A stretch of 64,000 nucleotides of DNA from Verrucomicrobiales bacterium (lineage in GTDB: Bacteria > Verrucomicrobiota > Verrucomicrobiia > Limisphaerales > CAIMTB01). Positions 45,187-53,724 of this stretch are shown here, piece by piece. Position 1 is the stretch's first letter; the number at the start of each line of letters is the position of its first letter. The translations under genes and the position numbers were made by a program. The stretch spans positions 39,772 through 103,771 of the forward strand of contig JAEUHG010000028.1 of assembly GCA_016795425.1 (NCBI GenBank), read 5' to 3'. The notes beneath the pieces are model-generated. The model saw only the letters and a program-made list of their open reading frames with translations. It ran no database searches and was not told the origin of the DNA.

Positions 45187-45840
45187 ATGATCCGCGTTTT
45201 TGGACTGATGGGGTTGGTTGCGGCATTCTCCTGCCTAGAAGGCACCGCGATCGCAGAGTCGGGTGAGCAAAGCCCGTCCGGTGGGGGTTCTCCGGACGCG
45301 CAGGAGGTAGCGGCGCATCCTCCATCACCGAGGCAAGATTCGTCGGGCGTCACCGAAGTCGAGTGGAGTGATTTCTTCAAGATGCCGGTGGGGCCGCGGG
45401 GACTCGAATTCACCGAGAAACTCCGGGATCTCGATGGGAAGCGGGTGCGACTGCTCGGCTACATGGTGCGCCAGGGGCAACCTTCACCCTGGAAGATCCT
45501 ACTGACGCCACTTCCCTGCTCGACGCATGAACGCGAGTACGGGCTTGCCGAGGATTTGCCCCCCCAGACCGTGCACGTCTTTGTCGATCGCAGTTCGCCG
45601 CCGGTCGTTCCCTTCACTCCTGGTCCCTTGCTGTTGACCGGTGTGCTCAGCATCGGCAATCGCGACGAAGCTGACGGAAGGGTCTCCTCTGTGCGACTGC
45701 AACTGGATGCCCCCAGCCCCGAGGATCGTCGAGCACTCAACGCCGCGATGAGACCAAAAAACGGGGCGACGACCCCGGTGAGCGCTAGGAGCGGCGGCGC
45801 TCATCCTGCCGGAGATCTGAATCGGGTGGCATCGAAGTGA
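45187..45840 (+). CDS. Exported protein, possibly DUF3299-like
   Basis: A 217-residue protein with signal peptide MIRVFGLMGLVAAFSCLEG and a low-complexity segment to residue 55. The core (VEWSDFF, LRDLDGKRVRLLGYMVRQG, PWKILLTPLPCSTHERE, PPQTVHVFV, GVLSIGNRDEADG) has the order of DUF3299 proteins, in which a Cys/His segment follows the GYMVP strand. Here PCSTHE could be a metal site. The tail is disordered. It begins 193 bp from the divergent zinc-ribbon gene and precedes the phosphatase gene by 63 bp. The assignment is tentative and the role is unknown. Confidence 0.65.
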   Translation: MIRVFGLMGLVAAFSCLEGTAIAESGEQSPSGGGSPDAQEVAAHPPSPRQDSSGVTEVEWSDFFKMPVGPRGLEFTEKLRDLDGKRVRLLGYMVRQGQPSPWKILLTPLPCSTHEREYGLAEDLPPQTVHVFVDRSSPPVVPFTPGPLLLTGVLSIGNRDEADGRVSSVRLQLDAPSPEDRRALNAAMRPKNGATTPVSARSGGAHPAGDLNRVASK

Positions 45841-45903
45841 CGCACACCGCCTGCGTCGAACCGCTCTTACCTCGGTATCAACCATCACAGAAAACAACGA
45901 CTC

Positions 45904-47892
45904 ATGACTCAGCAACTTCGCCGTCTCTCACCAACTCGTTGGCTCGGCCTCGCCGGCGCCATCGCCACTGCTGTGCCTGCCTTGGCAGCGCCAACGATCA
46001 CTCGATTGACCCCGCCTAGCGCGCTATTCTCCTTCGGCGATCCCAACCCACCCGTTATTGCCAGGTTTCTCTCCGGGCAGAGGTTCGATCTCCAGGCAAC
46101 GATTCAAGCGGATGCAGACCAGTCCATCGAGGAGGTCAAATTTCTGATCGACGGCAATGTCCTGGCAGGTTCGGTCGCCTTCGCCGATGCCGATGCCACG
46201 GCGGTGACCACTGATATTGTGGCGGGCTTGCGAGCCCAGTCGGTGACGACCCCTGGCGTTCATACGTTGACCGTCTCGGCCCGTCAAAGCGACGGACAGA
46301 CCGTCTCGGCAACGGGCAACTTCGAGATCGTGCGCGTCCAGCAGGCCGGGCGACGGGCGAAGAACATCATCTGTCTCATAGGCGATGGCATGGGGATCGC
46401 CCACCGGACGGCGGCGCGTCTGATGTTGCATGGCGCAGCGCTTGGGAAGGCCAACGCGAAGCTGGCCATGGATCAGTTTCCGGAGACGGGTATGGTGATC
46501 ACCCATTCTTTGAACTCGATCGTGACGGATTCCTCTCCCGGGTCGCATTGCTACTCCACGGGTAACAAGGCGAACAATAACCAGCACGGTGTCTTTCCGG
46601 ATGACACTCGGGCGGTCTTCGACAATCCGAGAATCGAATACATGGGAGAGTATCTCAAGCGTACGCAGGGGAAATCTCTGGGCTTGGTCACCACCTCGGA
46701 TGTGTTCGACGCCACCCCGGCCGCGTGGGCGACTCATACCCAAAGCCGCGGCGCGGGCACCGGTATTTGTGATCAGTATCTCGACGACCGTAACGTGAGC
46801 GGCCTGACAGTCCTGTTGGGTGGCGGTCGAAAGTGGTTTCTCCCGAAGTCCGAGCCCGGATCGCAGCGCAGCAACAACAACGACTATGTTCTTCCCTCCG
46901 ACATCGTCGCTGGATGGGGGGCGGCGCAGGGAGCGCTGGACGAGCAGCGCAATCTTATCGGGGACTTCATTGCCGATGGTTGGCATTACGCATCGGATGC
47001 TGCTGGGCTCGCGTCCATGCCGGCGGGAACCACGAAACTCCTCGGACTATTCTCCCTGTCGAATATGAACGTGGCAAAGGACAAGATCGATCACCGCCGC
47101 AATGATCCGGCAGCGCGGAATGGTGAAGGTGGATCGTTCATCGTCGAAGATTACGGATTTCCCGACCAACCCATGCTGGACGAGATGACGTCCCGGGCCC
47201 TGGAGGTGCTGAACCGCAATCGCAACGGCTTCGTCCTGATGGTTGAGGCGGCCTCGATTGACAAGCAGGCGCATAACATGGACACCGAGCGCTGGATCCT
47301 GGACACCATCGAGTTCGACCGCGCGATCGCGGTTTGCCAGCAGTTTGCCCAGCAAAACCCCGATACTCTCGTGATCGTCACGGCGGATCACGAATGCGCA
47401 GGCGTCAACATCATTGGCGCCTCTTTGGTTTCGAATGCCGATCTGCGAACTCGAGCGGCGGCTGGAGGCGGCGCTTCCCAACTGCGCGCAGGAGTCGTCG
47501 GAACCTATGAAAGTGCCGGTTTTCCCTCCTATACCATCGGCGCGGATGGATACCCGCAGACTACGGACATCGATCGCCGGATGCTGATCGGTTACGCCGC
47601 CAACGCGGATCGCAACGAGGACTGGATCACCAATCCACGCCCGCTTCGGGATAGCCAACAGCCGTTCAATTCCGTGGCTCCACTGAACACCTATCCAACC
47701 GGCCCTAACAATCGCGATGTCGAAGGCGCCTTCGCCGTCACCGGGCAAATCAATGACCCGGTCGCAGCACACACGGCCTCCGACGTTCCGGTGTCGGCCA
47801 TGGGCCGCGGCAGCAGCGCGTTTCGGGGCTTGATGGACAACACCGATGTCTTCTTCAAGGCGATGCAAGCGGTCCTCGGAGGTTCGCTCTGA
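45904..47892 (+). CDS. Exported alkaline phosphatase (PhoA superfamily) with N-terminal Ig-like domain
   Basis: A 662-residue protein with signal peptide WLGLAGAIATAVPALAA. Residues 30-145 form an Ig-like domain (VKFLIDGNVLAGSV, GVHTLTVSARQ). The catalytic domain begins NIICLIGDGMG with metal ligand Asp161; VTDSSPGSH holds the nucleophile Ser210. Later ligands are in VEAASIDKQAHNMD (Glu, Asp, His) and VTADHEC (Asp, His). All zinc and magnesium positions expected of the superfamily appear present. It should release phosphate from organic esters in the periplasm or outside. No Pho box was identified upstream. A PEP-CTERM-like gene follows by 48 bp. Confidence 0.93.
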   Translation: MTQQLRRLSPTRWLGLAGAIATAVPALAAPTITRLTPPSALFSFGDPNPPVIARFLSGQRFDLQATIQADADQSIEEVKFLIDGNVLAGSVAFADADATAVTTDIVAGLRAQSVTTPGVHTLTVSARQSDGQTVSATGNFEIVRVQQAGRRAKNIICLIGDGMGIAHRTAARLMLHGAALGKANAKLAMDQFPETGMVITHSLNSIVTDSSPGSHCYSTGNKANNNQHGVFPDDTRAVFDNPRIEYMGEYLKRTQGKSLGLVTTSDVFDATPAAWATHTQSRGAGTGICDQYLDDRNVSGLTVLLGGGRKWFLPKSEPGSQRSNNNDYVLPSDIVAGWGAAQGALDEQRNLIGDFIADGWHYASDAAGLASMPAGTTKLLGLFSLSNMNVAKDKIDHRRNDPAARNGEGGSFIVEDYGFPDQPMLDEMTSRALEVLNRNRNGFVLMVEAASIDKQAHNMDTERWILDTIEFDRAIAVCQQFAQQNPDTLVIVTADHECAGVNIIGASLVSNADLRTRAAAGGGASQLRAGVVGTYESAGFPSYTIGADGYPQTTDIDRRMLIGYAANADRNEDWITNPRPLRDSQQPFNSVAPLNTYPTGPNNRDVEGAFAVTGQINDPVAAHTASDVPVSAMGRGSSAFRGLMDNTDVFFKAMQAVLGGSL

Positions 47893-47940
47893 TGCCCAGG
47901 AGGCGAACGATCACAATCCAACTCTCTTGATCAGTGACGC

Positions 47941-48642
47941 ATGAGAACTCTTTGCTGTCTCGCTGGAATCGCGGTTCTGGCTGCGGCTCCCATCACCCAC
48001 TCCCAGGAAGTGGATCTCATTCTCAACTTCGACGGTCTGGCGGCAGGTACGGAGGCGAACGCCGCGCTGCCGGCCGGTTACCAGGTTCGAAGCGCCGTCT
48101 ACGACTTCGCGTATGACGCGTTCGGAGAGCCCATCACCGGAACACAACGCTGGCGACCCGATCCCTCCGGCGCTCCGGTATTGGTGGACAATCCCGAGCT
48201 TTACGGACGCGCTGCCGCGCCTTCTCCGAGCAATGCCATGGAGGCGCTATTTCAGCCCGTGCTCTTGACCTTCGAGGTCACGTCGCAATTGGTTCGCTTT
48301 GCTGTGACTCTGGATCTCGACTCGTTTGGTGACAACGGAACGCTGCCCGGTTACGAGGACATCGCTGTCCAATTGCTTGGAAAGGACGGCGTGCCCATCG
48401 AAACGATCCCTGTCGATCAGACAACCCCGGGTTTCTTCATCGAGGTGTTGGGACCACTGGCGGGTGTTCGCGAGATTGTGTTTCCGGCAGGGGCGTTTTA
48501 CGACGACCTGCAGATCCGGTTGATCCCAGACGATCCATCGGGCTCAGTCATTCCCGAAGGCAAGACCTGGTTCAGCCTCTTCGGGCTCTTGGGGGCGGTC
48601 GGATGGTCGGGTGCCCGCCGATACCGCGCGTCCCGGTCTTGA
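47941..48642 (+). CDS. PEP-CTERM-like exported protein with variant sorting motif
   Basis: A 233-residue protein with signal peptide MRTLCCLAGIAVLAAAP. The central domain is beta-rich (ILNFDGLAAGTEANAALPAGY, LVRFAVTLDLDSFGDNG), like jelly-roll PEP-CTERM proteins. The C-terminus is VIPEGKTW, a hydrophobic helix (FSLFGLLGAVGW) and a basic tail ARRYRASR: the exosortase tripartite form, but with PEG in place of PEP. It follows the phosphatase gene on the same strand and may be in its operon. Confidence 0.75.
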   Translation: MRTLCCLAGIAVLAAAPITHSQEVDLILNFDGLAAGTEANAALPAGYQVRSAVYDFAYDAFGEPITGTQRWRPDPSGAPVLVDNPELYGRAAAPSPSNAMEALFQPVLLTFEVTSQLVRFAVTLDLDSFGDNGTLPGYEDIAVQLLGKDGVPIETIPVDQTTPGFFIEVLGPLAGVREIVFPAGAFYDDLQIRLIPDDPSGSVIPEGKTWFSLFGLLGAVGWSGARRYRASRS

Positions 48643-48664
48643 ATCTGTGGGCGCAGCCCGCCTG

Positions 48665-48697
48665 GCCTACCCGACTTCTTGACCAAGTCGGGTAGGC
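48665..48697. terminator. Hairpin between convergent genes
   Basis: A perfect 13-bp stem (48665-48677 with 48685-48697; core CCTACCCGACTT) and 7-base loop lie between the PEP-CTERM-like gene and the convergent serine hydrolase gene. It lacks a T-tract on either strand but is well placed as a bidirectional terminator. Confidence 0.6.
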
Positions 48698-48773
48698 AGG
48701 GGCAGGGGAGAGCGACTCGGTTCCGTGTCGGCGAAGTCGCAAACCCGCGGAGGAAGCGACTCGCGAGAAGGGT

Positions 48774-49967
48774 TCAATGAGCTGTCGTCAGCGCCTGGGC
48801 GGCGGCGGCCTGAAACGCGCGCCGCACTTCGCTGGCGTCGCTGTTCGGGAAGTTGGATCGTTGCACCATCAGCACATAGGCAACGCCGCGGACTGGATCC
48901 ATCCACGCCTGCGTTCCCCACGCGCCTCCATGGCCAAATGTTCCGGGCGACAGCATCTCGGCGACGCCCGGATGGGGGGTCTTGAGAACGCACGTGCCGA
49001 GTCCCCAGCCATAATGGTTCCCGCGACTGCCGAAGTTCGCTCCCTGAAAAAAGCCCGTCGGGAGATTCCCGGTTTGGGAAGTCGTGAGGTATCCCATCGC
49101 CTCGCTGCTGAGATAGCGCCGACCTCGGTATTGCCCGCCGTTGAGCAGCATCTGGCAGAAGCGCGCGTAATCGGGCGCCGTTGAATAGAGGCCGCCATTT
49201 CCTTGGGGTGGACGATCCCGCGGACCGAATTCCGGGCGGGGTGGAACGGGTTCCAGTTCACCGGTGTCCTTGTTCTTCGAGTACGCGGTCACCAAGTGTG
49301 CCTTGTCGGAGGCCGTCAGGTAGAACGTGGTATGCTTCATACCCAAGGGGCCGAACAGGCGCTTCTTGAGGAACCGATCGAATGTCATTCCCGAGACGAC
49401 CTCGACGATCCTTCCCGCGGCGTTGATACCGCTTTGGGTGTAGCGCCATTGCTGACCGGGTTCAAACTGCATCGGAGCCGCCAGCCAGATTGGCACCAAC
49501 TCGGCCAAAGTTCGTGCGTTCTGAGCCGACGGACCGGTGGCCTCCCCAAGGCCGGAGGTGTGATTCAGCAACTCGGCAATCGTGAGCCGAGCCGGCTTGC
49601 CCGAGGGCGTCTTGAGAGTGGCGAACTCCGGCAGGTATTTTTCGACCAGGTCCGAGACCTGGAGCTTGCCTTCGTCCTGGAGCATCAGCACCGCAACGCC
49701 GGTGATCGGCTTGGTCATCGAGGCGATCCAGAACAGCGTGTCTTTGCGCATGGACCGCTGTGCGGCGAGGTCGGCATAGCCCGTGGTCTCGAGATGGAGC
49801 ACCTGGCGCGGGCCTACGACCATGGTGACGGCTCCGGCGATCTCACGGTTCCGCACCATCGATTCCATGGCATCGCTGATGCCCGGCAGTTTGGGATCGC
49901 CCGCGACCAACGGAGGAGAGGCTAGATGGCCCGTCAGGAGGATGAGGAGAGAAGAAAGCAAGCGCAT
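48774..49967 (-). CDS. Serine hydrolase, beta-lactamase class C / DD-peptidase-like
   Basis: A 397-residue exported enzyme with signal peptide LLSSLLILLTGHLASPPLVAG. The nucleophile motif SMTK (Ser83, Lys86) follows DTLFWIA. The second motif is WRYTQSG, where YxN has become YTQ-S. The third is HGGAWGTQAWMDP in place of KTG, as in esterase-like class C relatives (EstB group). Sequence between them (LTIAELLNHTSGLG, FDRFLKKRLFGPLGM) is typical of the family. The substrate may be an ester, D-amino peptide or beta-lactam; the changed second motif favours an esterase-type role. Confidence 0.92.
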   Translation of the reverse strand: MRLLSSLLILLTGHLASPPLVAGDPKLPGISDAMESMVRNREIAGAVTMVVGPRQVLHLETTGYADLAAQRSMRKDTLFWIASMTKPITGVAVLMLQDEGKLQVSDLVEKYLPEFATLKTPSGKPARLTIAELLNHTSGLGEATGPSAQNARTLAELVPIWLAAPMQFEPGQQWRYTQSGINAAGRIVEVVSGMTFDRFLKKRLFGPLGMKHTTFYLTASDKAHLVTAYSKNKDTGELEPVPPRPEFGPRDRPPQGNGGLYSTAPDYARFCQMLLNGGQYRGRRYLSSEAMGYLTTSQTGNLPTGFFQGANFGSRGNHYGWGLGTCVLKTPHPGVAEMLSPGTFGHGGAWGTQAWMDPVRGVAYVLMVQRSNFPNSDASEVRRAFQAAAAQALTTAH

Positions 49968-50225
49968 GTCGGTGCGCCCAGTGTGCCGTTCCCAGAGCCG
50001 ACGGAAAGAAGCAAGAGGAGGGAAGGGGAAGGCTCGATTCGTTTTCGGACGGCATATGCATCTCTATCCCGCGTGCCTTCGAGAAGGTTCACGAATTGTG
50101 AAAATGGCTGGTATTGCTTTCAGGCTCCTTCGTGCGGATGCTCGTGCCACTGCGGTCGAAGGCGACATCAACCCGCCCCGTTCCGTGGATCTTACCTCCA
50201 CTCAACCTCAACGAACCATCTAGCC

Positions 50226-50351
50226 ATGGGCGACAAATCACCGAAATCCGTCAATAAAGCGTCCAAACAAAAACAGGAGAAGGCCGCAGCCGCGAACCAG
50301 AAGAAGCAACAGGCCATCGCCTCCCAGCGCACTCCCGGAAAGAAGAATTAA
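50226..50351 (+). CDS. Small basic lysine-rich protein, unknown function
   Basis: A 41-residue protein beginning MGDKSPKSVNKASKQKQEKA and ending GKKN. It is almost entirely Lys, Gln, Ala and Asn, so it is probably a disordered or helical basic protein. Short proteins with the same MGDKSPKS start occur widely in bacterial genomes as conserved hypotheticals, as I recall. The ATG at 50226 has no clear Shine-Dalgarno. It lies opposite the 3' extension of the frameshifted SDR gene; with the SDR stop restored there is no overlap. Confidence 0.72.
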   Translation: MGDKSPKSVNKASKQKQEKAAAANQKKQQAIASQRTPGKKN

Positions 50352-50485
50352 CCGGCCTGCGAGATCCGCCATCGCCAGTTCCGACCACTCCGCGCGGAAC
50401 GGGCGGTGTTGGCTCGGGGGCGATGAGCGTTGACTCAGCCTAGTGGGTCTCCGCGCGACTTCGCCTCGACCCCTGGTCTGGATGT

Positions 50486-51233
50486 CTATTTCCCGCCGGC
50501 CACGTCGACAAAAAGCCCCCGTTGTGAAGGACGCCAGGTCCGAAAGCAGCCACAGGATGGCGTGAGCGACCTCCTCCGGGCTGCCTCCCCGCTTCATCGG
50601 TACCTGATTCTTGACACGCTCGACGCGGTCGGGCTCGCCGCCATTCGCGTGTAATTCCGTGTAGATGAATCCCGGTCGTACGGCATTCACGCGGATGCCT
50701 TCCTCCGCGACCTCCAGGGCGAGGCCAGTGGTCAGGGTGTCGATCGCGCCTTTGGACGCCGCATAGTCGACATACTCGCCGGGGGATCCGAGACGAGCCG
50801 CGGCGGAGGACACATTCACAATCGAGCCGCCGCCGCCGCCATACTTCGTGGACATGCGTCGAACGGCTTCGCGAGCGCAGAGAAAAGCGCCGACCACATT
50901 GGTGGCGAAAATTCGGTTCAAGCGGGCAGCATCCATGGCGTCCACGCGCATCTGCGCTTCCAGAATTCCCGCGTTGTTGACCAGCGCCGCAATAGGTCCA
51001 AGCAATTCATCAACGGTCGCGAAGAGTCGCTTCACATCTGTCTCGATGCCCGCGTCGGCCGCCACAGCGATCGCCCGTGTCCCGCTGGCTTGCATCTCCG
51101 TAACGAGGCTCTCGGCAGCCAGTCGGTCTCGTCGATAGTTGACGCAAACGGCATAACCATGCCGTGCCGCCAATCGGCAGGTTGCCGCGCCAATGCCACG
51201 GCCTCCACCGGTGACCACAATGACCCTATTCAT
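50486..51233 (-). CDS. SDR family oxidoreductase with an apparent C-terminal frameshift
   Basis: A short-chain dehydrogenase of about 248 residues. MNRVIVVTGGGRGIGAA is the NAD(P) motif TGxxxGIG; NNAG, the catalytic Ser of NVSSAAARLGSPGEY, and Tyr-x3-Lys in YVDYAASKGA are present. VNAVRPGFIYTELH follows. As read, the frame shifts after TTGAF at the five-A run 50510-50514 and continues without similarity to 50238. Removing one base restores FVDVAGGK and a TAG at 50486-50488, the normal SDR ending. Either a sequencing or assembly error or a real frameshift is possible. Most of the fold is unaffected. The substrate is unknown. Confidence 0.88.
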
Positions 51234-51325
51234 GCTTCGTGCTATGCTGGACTAAGTGAGAGCCGTATCGGATGAGGACGGGCCAGGGAGATGGGAGTTA
51301 GGCATACGTCGAAAATCAATTGGCA

Positions 51326-51850
51326 TCATGGCAGAGAATCAAACGACTGACTTTCGACGAATCGATTGCCTGCCAATCTCTGAATCATCATATAGGACGG
51401 ATCCGAGGTCCGGAGGTACAAGTTGAGGGCGCGGTCGCGCCAGACTTTCATCCAAGGCATTTCTTCTGAGTTTGGATGCCAGAATAGCACCAATTTGAAA
51501 ACTCCTGCATTTGTTGGCATCCATACTCGGAGAGTGTTCGTTGTGCGGGCAGCGATCTGGCGAGTATCTACAAAGACCGCTCCTTCGTCCCCCAATAGAA
51601 GATCTAGGCGCGAACGTGACGCCGGTTTGAAGCACCCACCGTAGGCATCCAACAACGAGTCCGTGCCGTTCTCGACTTGAAAGACTCCGAACTTCCCGAG
51701 TTGTGGATGGTTGGTGGAATAAAGAAATTGGAGGGTTACCTGCGGAGTGGACGTGAACGTCCTATGTAGAATTCCAATGAGAAACAGGAACGAAGCCAGA
51801 AATCCAAGCGCCCAGCGCCGGGATTTAGTGGTATTCAGATGCGCTTTCAA
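51326..51850 (-). CDS. Membrane-anchored hypothetical protein
   Basis: A 174-residue protein with a basic N-terminus and one helix (WALGFLASFLFLIGILH), then a beta-rich exported domain (VTLQFLYSTNHPQLGKFGVFQVENGTD, LRVWMPTNAGVFKLVLFW). I do not recognise the family. It lies upstream of the SDR gene on the same strand, separated by 92 bp. Confidence 0.65.
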   Translation of the reverse strand: MKAHLNTTKSRRWALGFLASFLFLIGILHRTFTSTPQVTLQFLYSTNHPQLGKFGVFQVENGTDSLLDAYGGCFKPASRSRLDLLLGDEGAVFVDTRQIAARTTNTLRVWMPTNAGVFKLVLFWHPNSEEMPWMKVWRDRALNLYLRTSDPSYMMIQRLAGNRFVESQSFDSLP

Positions 51851-52265
51851 CGCCCCGGGCCGTGATCGTGCCCGCGTTAGTCCACCAGTCGAATGAAATT
51901 TCCGAAGTCCCGAAGTTGCTCAAGGGTTTTGTTTTCGTCCGCGCAGTTCCTGGATCGTCGGGGTCGTGAGGATTGTCCGAAGTCTCGCTGGATTCGAAGG
52001 CTGGAAAGGCGGCAGGGGTCTGCCGCACTCCATGACGCTTCGCGCCACGCAAACGCTCTGGGAGGCCACGACATCCGGTCCAAGACTTGAATCCGCAGTC
52101 CCCATCAGCCGTATCTAATATTGCGCACAATAACGGTTATATTGCATCAGGCGGTCCAGGGCGACAGTGGCCTAAGGTTCGGTGGCTGAGCGGTTTGCCT
52201 GATCGTCAGTCGACGATTCGGCGGCCCGCACCTGGCAAGAGATGATTCCCGTGGCGATCAGGCGC
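51851..52265. other. 415-bp region without a convincing gene
   Basis: No ORF here has family features. The visible structure is a 7-bp hairpin GCGGCAG-GGGT-CTGCCGC at 52009-52026, inside a stretch (GCCGCACTCCATGACGCTTC) that looks like a dispersed intergenic repeat. A 6-bp hairpin ATCGTC/GACGAT lies at 52202-52217, downstream of the lpd gene, without a T-tract. The part around 52110-52150 is AT-richer and could hold a promoter for the minus-strand gene at 51850, but no clear -35/-10 pair was found. Confidence 0.4.
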
Positions 52266-53654
52266 TCAAAAATGAATCGCGCGGTTGTCGACCGCCAAGG
52301 CCGCCTCTTTGATGGCCTCGGACAGCGTTGGATGGGCATGGCAGCAGCGCGCGATGTCTTCGCTGGTCGCGCCAAACGCCATCGCGGCCGCCGCTTCCGC
52401 GATCAGATCTCCGGCACGCGCTCCCAGAATATGGATGCCCAACACGCGGTCGGTCGTCGCATCCGCCAGAATCTTGACGCGGCCTTCGGTGGCCGCCAAA
52501 GCCCGGGCTCGGCCGTTGGCCATGAACGGAAACACTCCTTTGCGGTACGCGATGCCGGCAGCCTGCAATTCCTCCTCGTTTTTTCCAACCGTGGCGATTT
52601 CGGGATGCGTATAAACAATCCCCGGGATGACGTCGTAATTCACGTGTGCCGTGCCGGTGGCGATCGCCTCAACCACCGCCACGCCTTCCTCCTCGGCCTT
52701 ATGCGCCAGCATCGGACCGGTGATGACGTCGCCGATGGCGTAGATCCCGGAAGCCGTGGTGCGAAAACGTTCATCGACCGGGATCTTCCGGCGTTCATCC
52801 GGTTGAATACCGACGGTATCCAAGCCCAGATCATCCGTGTTCGGCGTGCGCCCAACCGACACCAGCACACGGTCGCAATCGATGAGGTCTTCGTCGTTGA
52901 ACCGCACCACGCAGCGGCCATCGATGACGCGGGCGCTCGTCACCTTGCTCTTGAGCCGGAATTCGATGCCTTGCTTTTCGAAGATGCGCTTGGCTTCGGC
53001 GGCGAGCTCCATGTCCATGCCGGGCAGAATTCGGTCGAGGTACTCGAGCACGGTGACTTTGGAACCGAGCCGGCGCCAGACGCTGCCCAGTTCAAGACCG
53101 ATATAACCGGCGCCGATGACGACGAGATGTCCGGGCACCGCCGCATACTGAAGCGCCTCGGTGCTGGTGCCGATGCGGTCGCCGTCCATCTCGATGCCTT
53201 TCAGAGGCGTCGAACGGCTGCCGGTCGCGACAATGATGTGAGGCGCGGTGAGTTCGACGGTTTCCTTGGCGCCGGTGACGATGACCTTGGACGGACCGGC
53301 CAGGCGGGCATGTCCGGCATAGCGCGTCACCTTGTTCTTTTTGAACAAGGCCTCGACTCCCTTGGTCAGCGCGGCGACGACCAGGTCCTTGCGCCGGAGC
53401 ATGGCGGCGAGGTCGAGGCCGACGTCGCCGACCAGGATGCCGTGCTGCTTGAACGTATGCCGGGCCGCCTCAAAGCACTCGCTGGATTCGAGCAAGGCCT
53501 TGCTGGGAATGCAGCCGACGCGGAGACAGGTGCCTCCGAGGGCGGATTCCTTTTCCACGCACGCGACGCGCATGCCGAGTTGTGAGGCGCGAATGGCGGC
53601 CACGTAGCCGCCAGGCCCTGCCCCGATGACAATGATATCGAAGGATTCTGCCAT
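52266..53654 (-). CDS. lpdA: Dihydrolipoyl dehydrogenase (E3)
   Basis: A 462-residue FAD/NAD enzyme that reoxidises the dihydrolipoyl arm of 2-oxoacid dehydrogenase E2. The FAD site is IIVIGAGPGGYVAA; the redox disulfide is GGTCLRVGCIPSK. The NAD site is VVIGAGYIGLELG, the second FAD motif is IYAIGDVITGPMLAHKAEEEG, and the C-terminal catalytic His-Glu pair is HAHPTLSE. Length and all motifs are normal. It is 70 bp downstream of the E2 gene, so it likely serves the 2-oxoglutarate dehydrogenase complex. Confidence 0.96.
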   Translation of the reverse strand: MAESFDIIVIGAGPGGYVAAIRASQLGMRVACVEKESALGGTCLRVGCIPSKALLESSECFEAARHTFKQHGILVGDVGLDLAAMLRRKDLVVAALTKGVEALFKKNKVTRYAGHARLAGPSKVIVTGAKETVELTAPHIIVATGSRSTPLKGIEMDGDRIGTSTEALQYAAVPGHLVVIGAGYIGLELGSVWRRLGSKVTVLEYLDRILPGMDMELAAEAKRIFEKQGIEFRLKSKVTSARVIDGRCVVRFNDEDLIDCDRVLVSVGRTPNTDDLGLDTVGIQPDERRKIPVDERFRTTASGIYAIGDVITGPMLAHKAEEEGVAVVEAIATGTAHVNYDVIPGIVYTHPEIATVGKNEEELQAAGIAYRKGVFPFMANGRARALAATEGRVKILADATTDRVLGIHILGARAGDLIAEAAAAMAFGATSEDIARCCHAHPTLSEAIKEAALAVDNRAIHF

Positions 53655-53667
53655 ACTACTTGAATCA

Positions 53668-53697
53668 GTTCGGTTCGATTCGATTCGATTCGGTTCC
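53668..53697. repeat. Pentanucleotide tandem repeat between E2 and E3 genes
   Basis: Six units of (G/A)TTCG occur in a row (GTTCG GTTCG ATTCG ATTCG ATTCG GTTCC). The tract occupies nearly half of the 70-bp spacer and ends about 14 bases upstream of the lpdA start codon (minus strand), where ribosome-site spacing could matter. Confidence 0.8.
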
Positions 53698-53724
53698 GAG
53701 CTTGGGAGCGATGGACCGGACGAC

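Noticed and set aside
44994..45413. N-terminal extension of the zinc-ribbon gene to a 221-residue protein
   Set aside because: The added sequence is low-complexity and antisense to the signal peptide region of the gene at 45187.
50238..50485. C-terminal extension of the SDR as a real extra domain
   Set aside because: It appears only after a homopolymer frameshift, lies antisense to the 41-residue gene and is Arg/Leu low-complexity; the other frame restores the normal SDR ending.
51825..52130. Minus-strand frame of 101 codons upstream of the membrane-anchored hypothetical
   Set aside because: No start signal, no similarity, and it includes the palindromic intergenic element; probably non-coding.
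52242..53585. Plus-strand open frame of 447 codons opposite lpdA
   Set aside because: lpdA has all family motifs; the antisense translation has none.
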